This document shows positions 42,574-52,460 of a DNA stretch of 64,000 nt, piece by piece (the stretch's first letter is position 1; every line of letters starts with the position of its first letter). Origin of the DNA: Methyloradius palustris (GTDB lineage Bacteria > Pseudomonadota > Gammaproteobacteria > Burkholderiales > Methylophilaceae); the NCBI RefSeq assembly GCF_019703875.1, contig NZ_AP024110.1, forward strand, positions 2,232,001-2,296,000. Direction: 5' to 3'. The notes beneath the pieces are model-generated. The model saw only the letters and a list, made by a program, of their open reading frames with translations, had not been told where the DNA came from and made no database searches. A program made the position numbers and the translations under genes.

Positions 42574-45406
42574 ATTTTCGTGGCTCACCAGCACCAAACA
42601 GATTGCTTAAACAACGACCACAGATCGTTGGATGCTCAGCATGCGAACCAACATCCGCACGGTAATGCCAGCAGCGGTCGCATTTTCTATATTTACTAGG
42701 AGTCACCTCAACCTTCTGCTCTCCTTGGTGCACAGTTGCTCGCGAAACTAGCAATATGTATTTTAGTTCATCCTCAAAACTAGCAAGGCTTGTATAAGTA
42801 TTACCAGTTCTCCAAATATCAACTTCAGCAGCTAATGAAGAGCCAATCTTACTTTCTGCACGTTCATTTTCAATTAGCTTATTAATTGTTTGTTCACGCA
42901 GGTTTCTAACAAATTGCCATTTAGCGATTTCGTCATCATCTAGCTCATGTTTTGGCAATACATACCAAACCTCCTCAAACACAGTTGCATCCTGATTCAA
43001 GCCCAACGTCTGCCAGATTTCATCTGCAGTAAAACTCAGAATCGGCGCCATCAAGCGCATCAACGCGTGAGTGATATGGTACAAAGCGCTTTGGGCCGCA
43101 CGTCTTGGATGTGACGTTTCGCCAGTGGTATAGAGGCGATCCTTTAGTATGTCGAGATAGAAGCTACCCAAATCTTCAGAGCAGAAAGCAACAAACTTTT
43201 GCACAGCCAAATGGAATTCGTAACGGTCATAATCTGCCAGAATTTCAGCCTGCATTTTCTCGGTCAGCACTAGTGCATAACGGTCTATTTCCAGACATTC
43301 ACTGACAGGTAACAAGTCTTTACTAGCATCAAAATCAGCTAAATTAGATAACAAGAAGCGCAAGGTGTTACGTATACGGCGATAACTATCAGCAACACGT
43401 TTCAAGATTTCCTCAGAAAGAGAAATCTCTCCTGAGTAATCAGTAGATGCAATCCAGAGGCGCAACATATCAGCCCCCAAGCGGTTGCAAATGTCCTGTG
43501 GTTCGATGCCGTTACCTTTTGATTTCGACATCTTGTGGCCTTTTTCATCCACGGTAAAACCATGCGTCAGCAATGCCGCATATGGCGCATGCCCATCAAT
43601 AGCACAATCAGTCAACAGTGATGACTGAAACCAGCCACGATGCTGGTCTGAACCTTCAAGATAAAGGTCTGCCGCTGGCCTGCCTTCAGCTACCCGTTTT
43701 TCCACTTCGTCTTTATAAGCTTCATGTGAACGCAACACTGCAAAGTGCGTAGCACCGGAATCAAACCAAACGTCCAGTGTGTCGGTCACTTTTTTGTATT
43801 GCTCGGCATTTTGCGGGGCATGCTGTGCCAAGAAGGCAGTACCATCCAGGCTAAACCAAGCTTCAATGCCCTGCTGCTCAACCTGTAAAGCTACTGTCTC
43901 GAGCAACTCCAATGTCAATGGATGCAATTCACCGCTTTCCTTATGCACAAACAATGGCATAGGCACGCCCCAGTTACGCTGGCGTGAAACACACCAGTCT
44001 GGCCGGTTTTTGATCATGGCCTCTAAACGTGCCCGACCCCATGACGGATAGAACTCTGTATGGTCTACTGCATTGTTTGCATACTCGCGGAGGGTTTTAC
44101 CAGATACGCCTTCTACATTCATACCGATGAACCATTGGTGAGTGGCTAACTGCATCAATGGGGTTTTATGACGCCAGCAGTGCGGAAAGCTATGGTTCAA
44201 CCTGGCGCTAGCTAACAAAGTGCCATTGTCCCGCATCACAGAAAGAATGACCTTATTTGCCTCTTGCCTTGATAAACCGCGAATTGCTTCAAGCTCAACC
44301 AAGTCGCTGGTGAAGAATTTACCATCACCCCCAATAAGGATTTTTGGCTTTTCATCGGGGAAATTAGCACGCATCACCAACCAATCATCATTGCCATGCG
44401 CCGCTGCGGTATGCACTAAACCAGTACCCGCTTCAGTTGTTACATGCTCCCCCGTGATGATAGGCACTTGGCGCTTATCGAATGGATGATTCAACAATAA
44501 CTTGTTTAATGTAATTCCTTTGGTAGTAGCTAATACTGTGTAGTTTTCTTCACCATATCTAGCGAGCGTAGCTTCAGCTAAATCATGGGCAAGAATCATC
44601 AGCCCTTTGCTAGTTTGTATCAAATCGTAGTCAAAATCAGGATGCACGCTGACCGCCTGATTTGCTGGCAATGTCCACGGGGTAGTCGTCCAGATAACAG
44701 CATAAACATTGCTTGTGACTGGCACACTAAACACTTTACTCAACGCTGTGTTATCTGCCACTGTAAAACCTACATCAATCGCCGGTGAGTTTACATCTTC
44801 ATATTCCACCTCAGCCTCAGCCAATGCCGATCCGCAATCCACACACCAGTGCACAGGCTTGCTGCCCTGATACAGATAGCCATTTTTATATATCTCGCCC
44901 AAAGCACGCATGATATTGGCTTCGGTAGTGAAATCCATGGTCAGATAGGGATGATCCCAGTCACCCAGAATGCCAAGGCGAATAAAGTCTGCCTTCTGCT
45001 TCTCTACTTGCTCAAGCGCATATTCACGGCATAGTTCGCGAAACTTTGCGGCAGGGATATTCTTTCCGTGCAATTTTTCTACTACCAACTCTATGGGCAA
45101 ACCATGACAATCCCAGCCGGGCACATATGGCGCATCGAAACCAGACAGGTTTTTCGACTTGACGATGATGTCCTTAAGTATCTTGTTTACTGAGTGTCCG
45201 AGATGAATCACTCCATTGGCGTAGGGAGGGCCATCATGGAGAATAAACTTACCCTTAGGCGAGTTCTTGCGCGCTTCACGAATACGCTGATATACCTTTT
45301 TTTCTTGCCACTGTTTCAGCCATAAGGGCTCACGCTTGGCGAGATCGCCGCGCATGGGGAAAGGAGTTTCAGGCAGGTTCAGTTTATATTTTGCTTCATC
45401 AGTCAT
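42566..45406 (-). CDS. ileS: Isoleucyl-tRNA synthetase
   Basis: Class I synthetase of 946 residues. Landmarks are GPPYANGVIHLGHSVNKI (HIGH-type motif), the editing-domain TTTPWTLPANQAV and GTGLVHTAAAHGNDD, LEGSDQHRGWFQSSLL, KMSKSKGN near residue 630 and the C-terminal zinc knuckle CDRCWHYRADVG...CGRC. Codons for roughly the last 90 residues before the zinc knuckle (42700-42960) are more AT-rich (about 35% GC in a hand count of 42781-42900) than the rest. It lies 36 bases after ribF and overlaps lspA. Confidence 0.97.
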   Translation of the reverse strand: MTDEAKYKLNLPETPFPMRGDLAKREPLWLKQWQEKKVYQRIREARKNSPKGKFILHDGPPYANGVIHLGHSVNKILKDIIVKSKNLSGFDAPYVPGWDCHGLPIELVVEKLHGKNIPAAKFRELCREYALEQVEKQKADFIRLGILGDWDHPYLTMDFTTEANIMRALGEIYKNGYLYQGSKPVHWCVDCGSALAEAEVEYEDVNSPAIDVGFTVADNTALSKVFSVPVTSNVYAVIWTTTPWTLPANQAVSVHPDFDYDLIQTSKGLMILAHDLAEATLARYGEENYTVLATTKGITLNKLLLNHPFDKRQVPIITGEHVTTEAGTGLVHTAAAHGNDDWLVMRANFPDEKPKILIGGDGKFFTSDLVELEAIRGLSRQEANKVILSVMRDNGTLLASARLNHSFPHCWRHKTPLMQLATHQWFIGMNVEGVSGKTLREYANNAVDHTEFYPSWGRARLEAMIKNRPDWCVSRQRNWGVPMPLFVHKESGELHPLTLELLETVALQVEQQGIEAWFSLDGTAFLAQHAPQNAEQYKKVTDTLDVWFDSGATHFAVLRSHEAYKDEVEKRVAEGRPAADLYLEGSDQHRGWFQSSLLTDCAIDGHAPYAALLTHGFTVDEKGHKMSKSKGNGIEPQDICNRLGADMLRLWIASTDYSGEISLSEEILKRVADSYRRIRNTLRFLLSNLADFDASKDLLPVSECLEIDRYALVLTEKMQAEILADYDRYEFHLAVQKFVAFCSEDLGSFYLDILKDRLYTTGETSHPRRAAQSALYHITHALMRLMAPILSFTADEIWQTLGLNQDATVFEEVWYVLPKHELDDDEIAKWQFVRNLREQTINKLIENERAESKIGSSLAAEVDIWRTGNTYTSLASFEDELKYILLVSRATVHQGEQKVEVTPSKYRKCDRCWHYRADVGSHAEHPTICGRCLSNLFGAGEPRKYA

Positions 45407-45442
45407 TTAAAATCTCAACACATTCTATGGTTGTCATTGCCA

Positions 45443-46381
45443 TCAGGCAGCAATGACGGAATTATGAAAATCTCTAGCCACTCGCGCATCCAGGGAAATT
45501 TGTGCCTTTAAGGCTTCAAAGTCAGGGAATTTCTTCTCATCACGTATTTTGTGCAAAAAGCTCACGTGCACGTGCTGGCCATATAAATCAGCATCAAAAT
45601 CAAACAGGTGAACTTCAAGCGATAACTTTGGAATACCTGCCACTGTTGGGCGCACGCCCATATTGGCCACACCAGCATGCACATTCAGCGCCGCATCGGT
45701 CAATTTTACAGCATACACACCCGTTAGCGCAGGCCGTTCGTGCCGCATATGCACATTGGCTGTAGGGAAGCCCAATTGTCGGCCACGCTTGGCGCCATGT
45801 ACGACTTTGCCACTGATGCTGTAATTGCGGCCAAGGAATGATTTAGCTTGTAGCAAAGCGCCCACTTTCAAGGCATCGCGAATACCTGTACTTGAAATAC
45901 GCACATCACAAAACTTCACTTCAGGCACGCTGATGATGTGAAACCCCGCATCGCGTAAATCGACTATTCCGCCGTGGCGCTTGGCGCCAAACCTGAAGTC
46001 ATCACCGACCAATATTGCCTTTGCATTCAGCGCAGTTTTAAGAATGTCTTGCATGAATGATTCTGCAGTTATCGCCGAAAAACGCTGGTTGAAGCGGCAG
46101 ATATAGATCTGCTCTACACCTGCATCAGCAAAAAACTCCAGTTTTTCGCGTAGCGAGGTAAGACGCGCAGGCGCTTGCTCTGGCGTAAAGAATTCACGCG
46201 GATGCGGCTCAAAAGTCATGACGACAGACTTCAGATTTTGCTCGTGAGCAGTATGCACAAGCTTTGCAAGCAAAGCTTGATGTCCAAGATGCACGCCATC
46301 AAAATTGCCAATTGCCAATGCACTTGGGGCAATTTTAGCTGGGCCTGAAATATCTTCAGGGAAATGACGATGTACCTGCAT
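45443..46381 (-). CDS. ribF: Bifunctional riboflavin kinase / FAD synthetase
   Basis: Makes FMN and FAD from riboflavin. The 312-residue protein has an N-terminal nucleotidyltransferase with GNFDGVHLGHQALL and LVGDDFRFGAKRHG, and a C-terminal flavokinase domain from about residue 185 with RGRQLGFPTANVH. It starts two bases after the murJ stop and precedes ileS, the usual murJ-ribF-ileS-lspA order. Confidence 0.95.
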   Translation of the reverse strand: MQVHRHFPEDISGPAKIAPSALAIGNFDGVHLGHQALLAKLVHTAHEQNLKSVVMTFEPHPREFFTPEQAPARLTSLREKLEFFADAGVEQIYICRFNQRFSAITAESFMQDILKTALNAKAILVGDDFRFGAKRHGGIVDLRDAGFHIISVPEVKFCDVRISSTGIRDALKVGALLQAKSFLGRNYSISGKVVHGAKRGRQLGFPTANVHMRHERPALTGVYAVKLTDAALNVHAGVANMGVRPTVAGIPKLSLEVHLFDFDADLYGQHVHVSFLHKIRDEKKFPDFEALKAQISLDARVARDFHNSVIAA

Positions 46382-46383
46382 AA

Positions 46384-47940
46384 CTAAGCCACCGTGCGCC
46401 GCGTAAAGTCTTTAAGGCGAAAGCCTAATAGCCACAACATAGCAAAGTAAACAACCGCGCCCAGCGAAACCAGCGCTGTTAGCCTAGACAGTTTTTCTAC
46501 TAAGCCATATTTCAACCAAAGCGCATTCGCGCCTGCTCCGTAAAACAATATGGCGGCCATTATGCTTACGGCAACTAGCAGCTTGAGCAGAAATACGGTC
46601 CAGCCAGCTTGTGGTTTATATATATTGGCGCGGCGCAGATGGTAATAGAGCAAGCCAGCATTCAGGCAAGCGCCCAAACCAATCGCCAGTGCCAGACCAG
46701 CATGTATCGGCAACTCCGCTTGCTTAAATGCATAGTAAAACAAGATATTCATGAGCTGAGTAGCAGCCAACGTGAAAATGGCAATTTTCACTGGGGTTTT
46801 AATGTTCTGCCTTGAATAAAATGCGGGGGCGAGTACTTTAACCATGATTAGCCCTAGCAGGCCTAGGCTGTAAGCAACCAAAGCATACTGTGTCATGAAC
46901 ACATCCTTCTCCACAAAGGCCCCGTATTTAAACAGGCTAGCAACCAAAGGCATTGAAAGTACGGCTAAAGCGACACTGGCTGGCAAGGCAAGCATAAAGG
47001 TTAAACGCAAGCCCCAATCCATGAGATGCGAGTATTCGCTATCATCTTTATCGGCAAACGATTTAGATAAGCTTGGCAACAGCACTGTACCCAATGCCAC
47101 CCCTAATATACCCGTCGGAAACTCCATCAATCGATCGGCGTAATACAGCCAAGAAACACTACCCGTGACCAGAAATGAGGCGAAAATCGTGTTAATCAAC
47201 AATGATAATTGGGAGATCGAAACCCCAAAAATAGCAGGCCCCATTAGCTTGAGTATGCGCCAAACGCCTTCGTCATGCAGATTCAGGCTGAACCTCGGCA
47301 TAAACCCGATTTGCATGAGGAACGGTATCTGGAACGCCAACTGCAATACGCCGCCAGCAAATACCGCCCAAGCCAGCACCTTGATCGGCTCATCAAAATA
47401 TTGCCCAAAAAATAAGGCTGCGACGATAAAACTAAGATTGAGCCAAGCAGGCGTAAATGCTGGCACTGAGAATTTGCTATAGGTATTCAGCACACCGCCA
47501 GCCAATGAAGTCAGCGAAATGAAGAAAATATAAGGGAATGTAATCCGCAACAAATCGACTGTAAGCGCGAATTTATTGGCATCTTTCTCAAATCCTGGCG
47601 CACTCAGATATACCACCCAAGGCGCTGCCAGCATGCCGAGTATGGTAACGACAATGAGCGCAAGACCAAGTAATGTTGCTACATGGTTAATTAAGTCATG
47701 TGTTTGCTCTGTGCTGCGTGTTTTTTTATATTCCGCTAAAACAGGCACGAATGCTTGTGAAAACGCGCCTTCGGCAAACATCCGACGTAAAAGATTGGGG
47801 ATTTTAAAGGCGACAAAGAACGCGTCAGTATAAGCGCCAGCACCGAAGATGCGTGCAATCAGGGTATCGCGCACGAAGCCCAAAATACGCGATAAAAACG
47901 TCATACTGCCAACAGCAGCTAATGCTTTTAGCAAATTCAT
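46384..47940 (-). CDS. murJ: Lipid II flippase MurJ
   Basis: MOP-superfamily membrane protein of 518 residues with about 14 transmembrane helices, translocating lipid II for peptidoglycan synthesis. The N-terminus LLKALAAVGSMTFLSRILGFVRDTLIARIFG and the RRMFAEGAFSQAFVPV loop are diagnostic. First gene of the murJ-ribF-ileS-lspA run and divergent from rpsT, the conserved neighbour. Confidence 0.95.
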   Translation of the reverse strand: MNLLKALAAVGSMTFLSRILGFVRDTLIARIFGAGAYTDAFFVAFKIPNLLRRMFAEGAFSQAFVPVLAEYKKTRSTEQTHDLINHVATLLGLALIVVTILGMLAAPWVVYLSAPGFEKDANKFALTVDLLRITFPYIFFISLTSLAGGVLNTYSKFSVPAFTPAWLNLSFIVAALFFGQYFDEPIKVLAWAVFAGGVLQLAFQIPFLMQIGFMPRFSLNLHDEGVWRILKLMGPAIFGVSISQLSLLINTIFASFLVTGSVSWLYYADRLMEFPTGILGVALGTVLLPSLSKSFADKDDSEYSHLMDWGLRLTFMLALPASVALAVLSMPLVASLFKYGAFVEKDVFMTQYALVAYSLGLLGLIMVKVLAPAFYSRQNIKTPVKIAIFTLAATQLMNILFYYAFKQAELPIHAGLALAIGLGACLNAGLLYYHLRRANIYKPQAGWTVFLLKLLVAVSIMAAILFYGAGANALWLKYGLVEKLSRLTALVSLGAVVYFAMLWLLGFRLKDFTRRTVA

Positions 47941-47968
47941 TCAACACACATCATAAGAGAGTCTTAAA

Positions 47969-47974
47969 ATTATA
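47969..47974 (-). promoter_or_regulatory. Possible murJ promoter, -10 box
   Basis: Perfect TATAAT on the minus strand about 30 bases before the murJ ATG; no good -35 at the expected distance. Confidence 0.35.
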
Positions 47975-48069
47975 AGGTTAGCTTAAAACAAAGCGGGATT
48001 AGATTCGGTTAAGTGCTTTAAACAACTGTTGATTTTAACATGACAGTCACACAAGCTCTAATAGATACC

Positions 48070-48098
48070 TTGCAAACAATCCTAAAAAACGCTAATAT
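48070..48098 (+). promoter_or_regulatory. rpsT promoter
   Basis: TTGCAA, 17 bases, TAATAT: near-consensus sigma-70 boxes with ideal spacing. Transcription would begin near 48105, giving a leader of about 30 bases before the rpsT ATG with its TTTAGGA ribosome site. Confidence 0.7.
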
Positions 48099-48136
48099 GC
48101 TCGGCTTCGTATTTTATAACTCATTTAGGAAAAAAC

Positions 48137-48403
48137 ATGGCCAATAGCGCACAAGCTAGAAAACGTGCCCGTCAGGCAGTAAAGCAACGCGCTCACAACG
48201 CTAGCTTGCGCTCTGCCCTGCGCACTGCTGTTAAAAAGATCATTAAAGCTGTTGAAGCTGGCGATAAAGTCGCTGCCCAAGCTGCTTACAATGAGAATGT
48301 AAGCGTGATCGACCGTATTGCGGATAAACAGATTATTCACAAGAACAAAGCTGCTCGTCATAAGAGCCGCCTGAGTGCTTCTATCAAAGCATTAGCTGCT
48401 TAA
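48137..48403 (+). CDS. rpsT: 30S ribosomal protein S20
   Basis: 88 residues, strongly basic and Ala/Lys-rich: MANSAQARKRARQAVKQR, the family start, followed by LRSALRTAVKKIIKAVEAGD and KNKAARHKSRLSASIKAL at the end. It binds 16S rRNA early in 30S assembly. Monocistronic, with its own promoter and a strong terminator, divergent from murJ. Confidence 0.97.
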   Translation: MANSAQARKRARQAVKQRAHNASLRSALRTAVKKIIKAVEAGDKVAAQAAYNENVSVIDRIADKQIIHKNKAARHKSRLSASIKALAA

Positions 48404-48419
48404 TAGAACTACCAGAAAT

Positions 48420-48450
48420 AAAAAAGCCGAACTTGATGTTCGGCTTTTTT
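48420..48450. terminator. Intrinsic terminator between rpsT and purK
   Basis: Stem AAAAAAGCCGAAC / GTTCGGCTTTTTT with a five-base loop. It follows rpsT and also faces purK, which ends at 48480 on the other strand, so it is likely to act in both directions. Confidence 0.87.
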
Positions 48451-48479
48451 ATTGTCCTAATTCAGGAAAATTCCTAAAA

Positions 48480-49622
48480 CTAAACACCTATCCCAAGCAC
48501 TGCTCGAGCCGTCATTGCCTGACTAAGGGCAGTCTCTGCTTTATCGGTGACTACCGTAAAGTGACCCATCTTACGGCCGGGCCTAGGCTCATGTTTACCG
48601 TATAGATGCAACTTAAGTGCAGTTCTGGCAAATAGCTGATCCCACTCAGGTTCGCCATCTTTCCAGACATCGCCCAGAATATTCACCATCACCGCCTGGC
48701 TATGCAGCCTTGCATCGCCAAGTGGCAAGCCAGCAAGCACGCGCACTTGCTGCTCAAACTGATTGGTGATGCAGGCATCAATCGTGTAATGGCCCGAGTT
48801 ATGCGGTCTTGGCGCCATTTCATTGACCAGCAATTCACCATCGCAGACAAAGAATTCCACGCCCAGCACGCCAACATAATCCAATTTTTCAGCCAACTTA
48901 ATGGCGAGTTGTTGGGCGCGGCTTTTAATAATCTCACTACCACGAGCGGGGACGATGCTGACATCCAGTATGCCGTTCAGATGCTGATTTTCAGCGGTAG
49001 GGAAGGGAGCAATTTTGCCTTCTGCATCACGCGCCAGAACCACAGATACTTCATAATCCAGCGAGAGCATTTTCTCTAGCACACAGACTTCCTGCTTGAA
49101 ACTGGCAAATGCTGCGACCGCTTCCGCCTGTGACTTGACCCGTGCTTGGCCTTTGCCATCGTAGCCAAAACGCGCCACTTTAAGAATCGCGGGATAAATC
49201 GCATCATCATCTGCAGGAATATCGCTCACCTGATTCACCACTACAAAAGGTGCCACTGGCAGCCCAGCATCACGGATGAAATTCTTTTCAAGCACACGGT
49301 GTTGAGCAATTGCGACCGATTGCGCGGCTGGCCTTACAACAGTTGCTTGCGCCAGATACTCCATTGTGGAAGCTGGCACATTCTCGAATTCGGTCGTGAC
49401 TGCGGCACAGGTCTGCGCCATCTTTTCCAGCGCTGCTTGATCAGCATAATCCGCACATAAATGCACATCGGCAATTTTGCCTGCTGGGCTATTCTTATCA
49501 GGGTCTAGTACGGTAACGCGATAGCCCATTTCGTGGGCAGCAATCACAAAAAAGCGGCCGAGCTGGCCGCCGCCGAGCATACCCAGCATGGCCGGGGGGA
49601 GAATCAATGCATTAGAACTCAA
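48480..49622 (-). CDS. purK: 5-(carboxyamino)imidazole ribonucleotide synthase
   Basis: ATP-grasp enzyme carboxylating AIR with bicarbonate in purine synthesis. The 380-residue protein has GMLGGGQLGRFFVIAAHEMGY at the N-terminus, FPTAENQHLNGILDVSI and VNEMAPRPHNSGHYTIDAC. It starts at a TTG that overlaps the purE stop (TTGA), so translation is coupled. Its product is the substrate of PurE. Confidence 0.95.
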   Translation of the reverse strand: MSSNALILPPAMLGMLGGGQLGRFFVIAAHEMGYRVTVLDPDKNSPAGKIADVHLCADYADQAALEKMAQTCAAVTTEFENVPASTMEYLAQATVVRPAAQSVAIAQHRVLEKNFIRDAGLPVAPFVVVNQVSDIPADDDAIYPAILKVARFGYDGKGQARVKSQAEAVAAFASFKQEVCVLEKMLSLDYEVSVVLARDAEGKIAPFPTAENQHLNGILDVSIVPARGSEIIKSRAQQLAIKLAEKLDYVGVLGVEFFVCDGELLVNEMAPRPHNSGHYTIDACITNQFEQQVRVLAGLPLGDARLHSQAVMVNILGDVWKDGEPEWDQLFARTALKLHLYGKHEPRPGRKMGHFTVVTDKAETALSQAMTARAVLGIGV

Positions 49623-50131
49623 GGCTGCTCCGTCAATGTCATGTTCAATACTTTTTCAGTTTGCGTATTACGGAATGTGACCAGTTTTGCCGCTAGTGTA
49701 GCGTCACTAATCGCTAATATTGAAGCGGCGAATAAACCAGCATTGGCTGCCCCAGCTTCACCAATAGCAAAGGTGGCAACTGGAATACCTTTGGGCATTT
49801 GCACAATAGACAGTAGGGAGTCTTGACCTTGCAGATGTTTTGAAGCAACAGGCACACCCAGCACAGGCAATGTAGTTTTTGCAGCAACCATCCCTGGCAA
49901 ATGCGCGGCGCCGCCAGCGCCAGCAATAATGACTTTAAACCCTTGGTCGATGGCATTTTCAGCAAACTCAAACATTAAATCTGGGGTACGGTGCGCCGAA
50001 ACCACTTTGGCTTCGTAGGTAATGCCAAAATCAGCCAGCATTTTTGCAGCCGCTTGCATCACAGGCCAGTCGCTATCTGACCCCATGATAATCGCCACTT
50101 GTGGCTGATTGTTTGTTTTTTGTTGTGACAT
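49619..50131 (-). CDS. purE: N5-carboxyaminoimidazole ribonucleotide mutase
   Basis: 170 residues: IIMGSDSDWPVMQAA, VVSAHRTPDLMFEFA and the AGGAAHLPGMVAAKTTLPVLGVP core typical of class I PurE. The ATG at 50129-50131 is preceded by GGGAG at six bases, which decides the start over a TTG four codons upstream. Overlaps purK by four bases and follows proB by 56. Confidence 0.96.
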   Translation of the reverse strand: MSQQKTNNQPQVAIIMGSDSDWPVMQAAAKMLADFGITYEAKVVSAHRTPDLMFEFAENAIDQGFKVIIAGAGGAAHLPGMVAAKTTLPVLGVPVASKHLQGQDSLLSIVQMPKGIPVATFAIGEAGAANAGLFAASILAISDATLAAKLVTFRNTQTEKVLNMTLTEQP

Positions 50132-50187
50132 AGTCGCTCCCAATTCAGAACCAGATTTATGCGTGCTTGCTTAGGCTTTGTACAGGC

Positions 50188-51306
50188 TTATATTAGAATC
50201 AAATTATCTCGGTGTATCAACTCAGCTTCATCAATATAGCCAAGAATACGTTCTATTTCACTGGATGGTTGGCCTAATATCCGTGAGGCTTCAAGCGAAG
50301 TATAGTTGACTAATCCACGGGCTATTTCATGGCCTTGTGCATCGACACAAGCCACTACTTCGCCACGCTCAAAACTACCCTCTATTGCAACCACGCCAAT
50401 TGGCAACAGACTTTTACCATCTTGCGTCAAAGCCTTGACTGCTCCATCGTCTAACACAACTCTACCAGATAAGCGCAAATGATCTGCCAACCATTGTTTC
50501 TTGGCGAGTGTCTTGATTTGGCCTGCACGCAAATGCGTACCTATCAATTCACCATTTGCTAAACGTATCAACACATCATGTTCACGGCCAGAAGCAATCA
50601 CGGTATGAGCACCACTGCGAGCAGCACGCTTGGCTGCCAGTATTTTAGTGAGCATGCCGCCAGTACCTACTGCACTGCCAGCACCGCCTGCCATTTTTTC
50701 AAGCTCTATATCACCAGCCATGCCTTGCTGGATAAATCTGGCATCTGCATGTTTACGTGGATCAGCAGAATATAGACCAGGCTGATCTGTCAGGATCACT
50801 AGCGCATCGGCATCAATAAGATTAGCTACTAGCGAGCCTAATGTATCGTTATCGCCGAAACGGATTTCTTCGGTAGCCACCGTGTCGTTCTCATTGATAA
50901 TCGGGATCACACCCAAATCCAATAAGGTGCGTAAGGTACTACGTGCATTGAGATAGCGCTTACGGTCTGCCAGGTCTTCGTGCGTTAAAAGAATTTGGGC
51001 GGTGTGCATGCCATGCAAGCTAAAGCAGCTTTCGTACATTTGCACCAAACCCATTTGCCCAACAGCAGCAGCAGCCTGCAACTCATTCACTAAGGTTGGG
51101 CGTTTTTTCCAACCCAAACGCTGCATGCCTTCTGCCACGGCGCCGCTTGAAACCAGCACCACGTGTTTGCCCTGTTTAACGATACGTGCAATTTGGTCAG
51201 CCCAGGCCGCAATCGCTTTTTGATCCAGGCCTTCGCCATTATTGGTAACGAGGCTGGAGCCTACTTTTACGACCAGATAATTGGCATCAACCAGCAGCGA
51301 CGTCAT
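50188..51306 (-). CDS. proB: Glutamate 5-kinase
   Basis: First step of proline synthesis. The 372-residue protein has the amino-acid kinase start LVVKVGSSLVTN, VVLVSSGAVAEGM, the IPIINENDTVATEEIRFGDND segment and a C-terminal PUA domain (about residues 280-360). The gene overlaps the 3' end of obgE by 20 bases. The obgE-proB neighbourhood is common in betaproteobacteria. Confidence 0.96.
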   Translation of the reverse strand: MTSLLVDANYLVVKVGSSLVTNNGEGLDQKAIAAWADQIARIVKQGKHVVLVSSGAVAEGMQRLGWKKRPTLVNELQAAAAVGQMGLVQMYESCFSLHGMHTAQILLTHEDLADRKRYLNARSTLRTLLDLGVIPIINENDTVATEEIRFGDNDTLGSLVANLIDADALVILTDQPGLYSADPRKHADARFIQQGMAGDIELEKMAGGAGSAVGTGGMLTKILAAKRAARSGAHTVIASGREHDVLIRLANGELIGTHLRAGQIKTLAKKQWLADHLRLSGRVVLDDGAVKALTQDGKSLLPIGVVAIEGSFERGEVVACVDAQGHEIARGLVNYTSLEASRILGQPSSEIERILGYIDEAELIHRDNLILI

Positions 51307-52348
51307 CTTGTTGCCCTGAAGTTTGGGTATCTAATTCTGCATCTCTTGTTTGCTCGAGGTGTTCCATAATCGCGTAAGTCAGCTCTTTACAGCCGATTCC
51401 GCTGATTGCAGAAATCGCAAACACACGTCCTTCCCAGCCAAATTCTTTAACGAACGCTTTCACCTTATCTGAAACATCAGCAAGCATATCGACCTTATTC
51501 AGCACTAGCCAGCGTGGCTTGGTATAAAGGTCTTCATCATATTTTCTAAGCTCTTCGATAATCGCACGTGCCTCTTTAACTGGATCAATGCTCTCATCAA
51601 ATGGCGCAAGATCAACTAGATGAAGCAGCAAACTTGTGCGTGCCAAGTGACGCAGGAATTGATGCCCAAGCCCAGCACCTTCAGCGGCGCCTTCAATCAA
51701 GCCTGGAATATCGGCAATCACAAAACTGCGGTTGGTATCCACACGGACTACGCCCAGATTAGGATGCAAAGTCGTGAATGGATAATCCGCTACTTTAGGT
51801 TTGGCGGCAGAAACTGAACGAATGAAAGTTGATTTACCAGCGTTAGGCATGCCAAGCAAGCCAACATCGGCAAGCACCTTGAGTTCAAGGTAAAGCTCAA
51901 ACTCTTCGCCTGGGTCACCTTTGGTACATTGACGTGGTGATCGGTTGATACTGGATTTGAAGTGGATATTACCGAGGCCGCCATTGCCACCTTTGGCTAT
52001 CATGACTCGTTGACCGTGCTCAGATAAATCCACCAGCATTTGCTCACTGGCTTTGTCACTAATAACGGTGCCAACTGGCACACGCAACAACATATCTTCG
52101 CCACCCGCGCCATAGCGATCAGATCCGCGACCATTTTCGCCACGCTGCGCACGAAATACACGGCTGTAACGATAATCTACCAGCGTATTGATATTGCGGT
52201 CGGCCTCAACGATGATAGAGCCGCCACGGCCACCATCGCCGCCGTTTGGCCCACCCATAGGCTCATATTTCTCGCGGCGAAACGTAGCAACGCCGTTGCC
52301 GCCATCGCCGGCGTAAACTTTAATGGTGGCTTCGTCTATGAATTTCAT
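51287..52348 (-). CDS. obgE: GTPase ObgE/CgtA
   Basis: Ribosome-associated GTPase involved in 50S assembly and stress response. The 353-residue protein has the glycine-rich OBG fold (VYAGDGGNGVATFRREKY, GGPNGGDGGRGG) and a G domain with LGMPNAGKSTFIRSV (G1), DIPGLIEGAAEGAGLG (G3) and NKVDM (G4). The C-terminal tail is short and Asp/Gln-rich. It follows rplU-rpmA, but a terminator-like hairpin separates it from rpmA. Confidence 0.97.
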   Translation of the reverse strand: MKFIDEATIKVYAGDGGNGVATFRREKYEPMGGPNGGDGGRGGSIIVEADRNINTLVDYRYSRVFRAQRGENGRGSDRYGAGGEDMLLRVPVGTVISDKASEQMLVDLSEHGQRVMIAKGGNGGLGNIHFKSSINRSPRQCTKGDPGEEFELYLELKVLADVGLLGMPNAGKSTFIRSVSAAKPKVADYPFTTLHPNLGVVRVDTNRSFVIADIPGLIEGAAEGAGLGHQFLRHLARTSLLLHLVDLAPFDESIDPVKEARAIIEELRKYDEDLYTKPRWLVLNKVDMLADVSDKVKAFVKEFGWEGRVFAISAISGIGCKELTYAIMEHLEQTRDAELDTQTSGQQDDVAAG

Positions 52349-52411
52349 AATGAATCACTTGAGCCTGTCTTTATTTTTGAGTGCATATTCTAAAACGCAC
52401 CCTGTGAAACA

Positions 52412-52442
52412 AAAAAGCCCTACCAAACAGATAGGGCTTTTT
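52412..52442 (-). terminator. Intrinsic terminator or attenuator between rpmA and obgE
   Basis: Stem AAAAAGCCCTA / TAGGGCTTTTT with a nine-base loop and a T tract on either strand, 20 bases after the rpmA stop. It should limit read-through from the ribosomal genes into obgE. Confidence 0.8.
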
Positions 52443-52460
52443 GATAACTTGATCGCTTAC

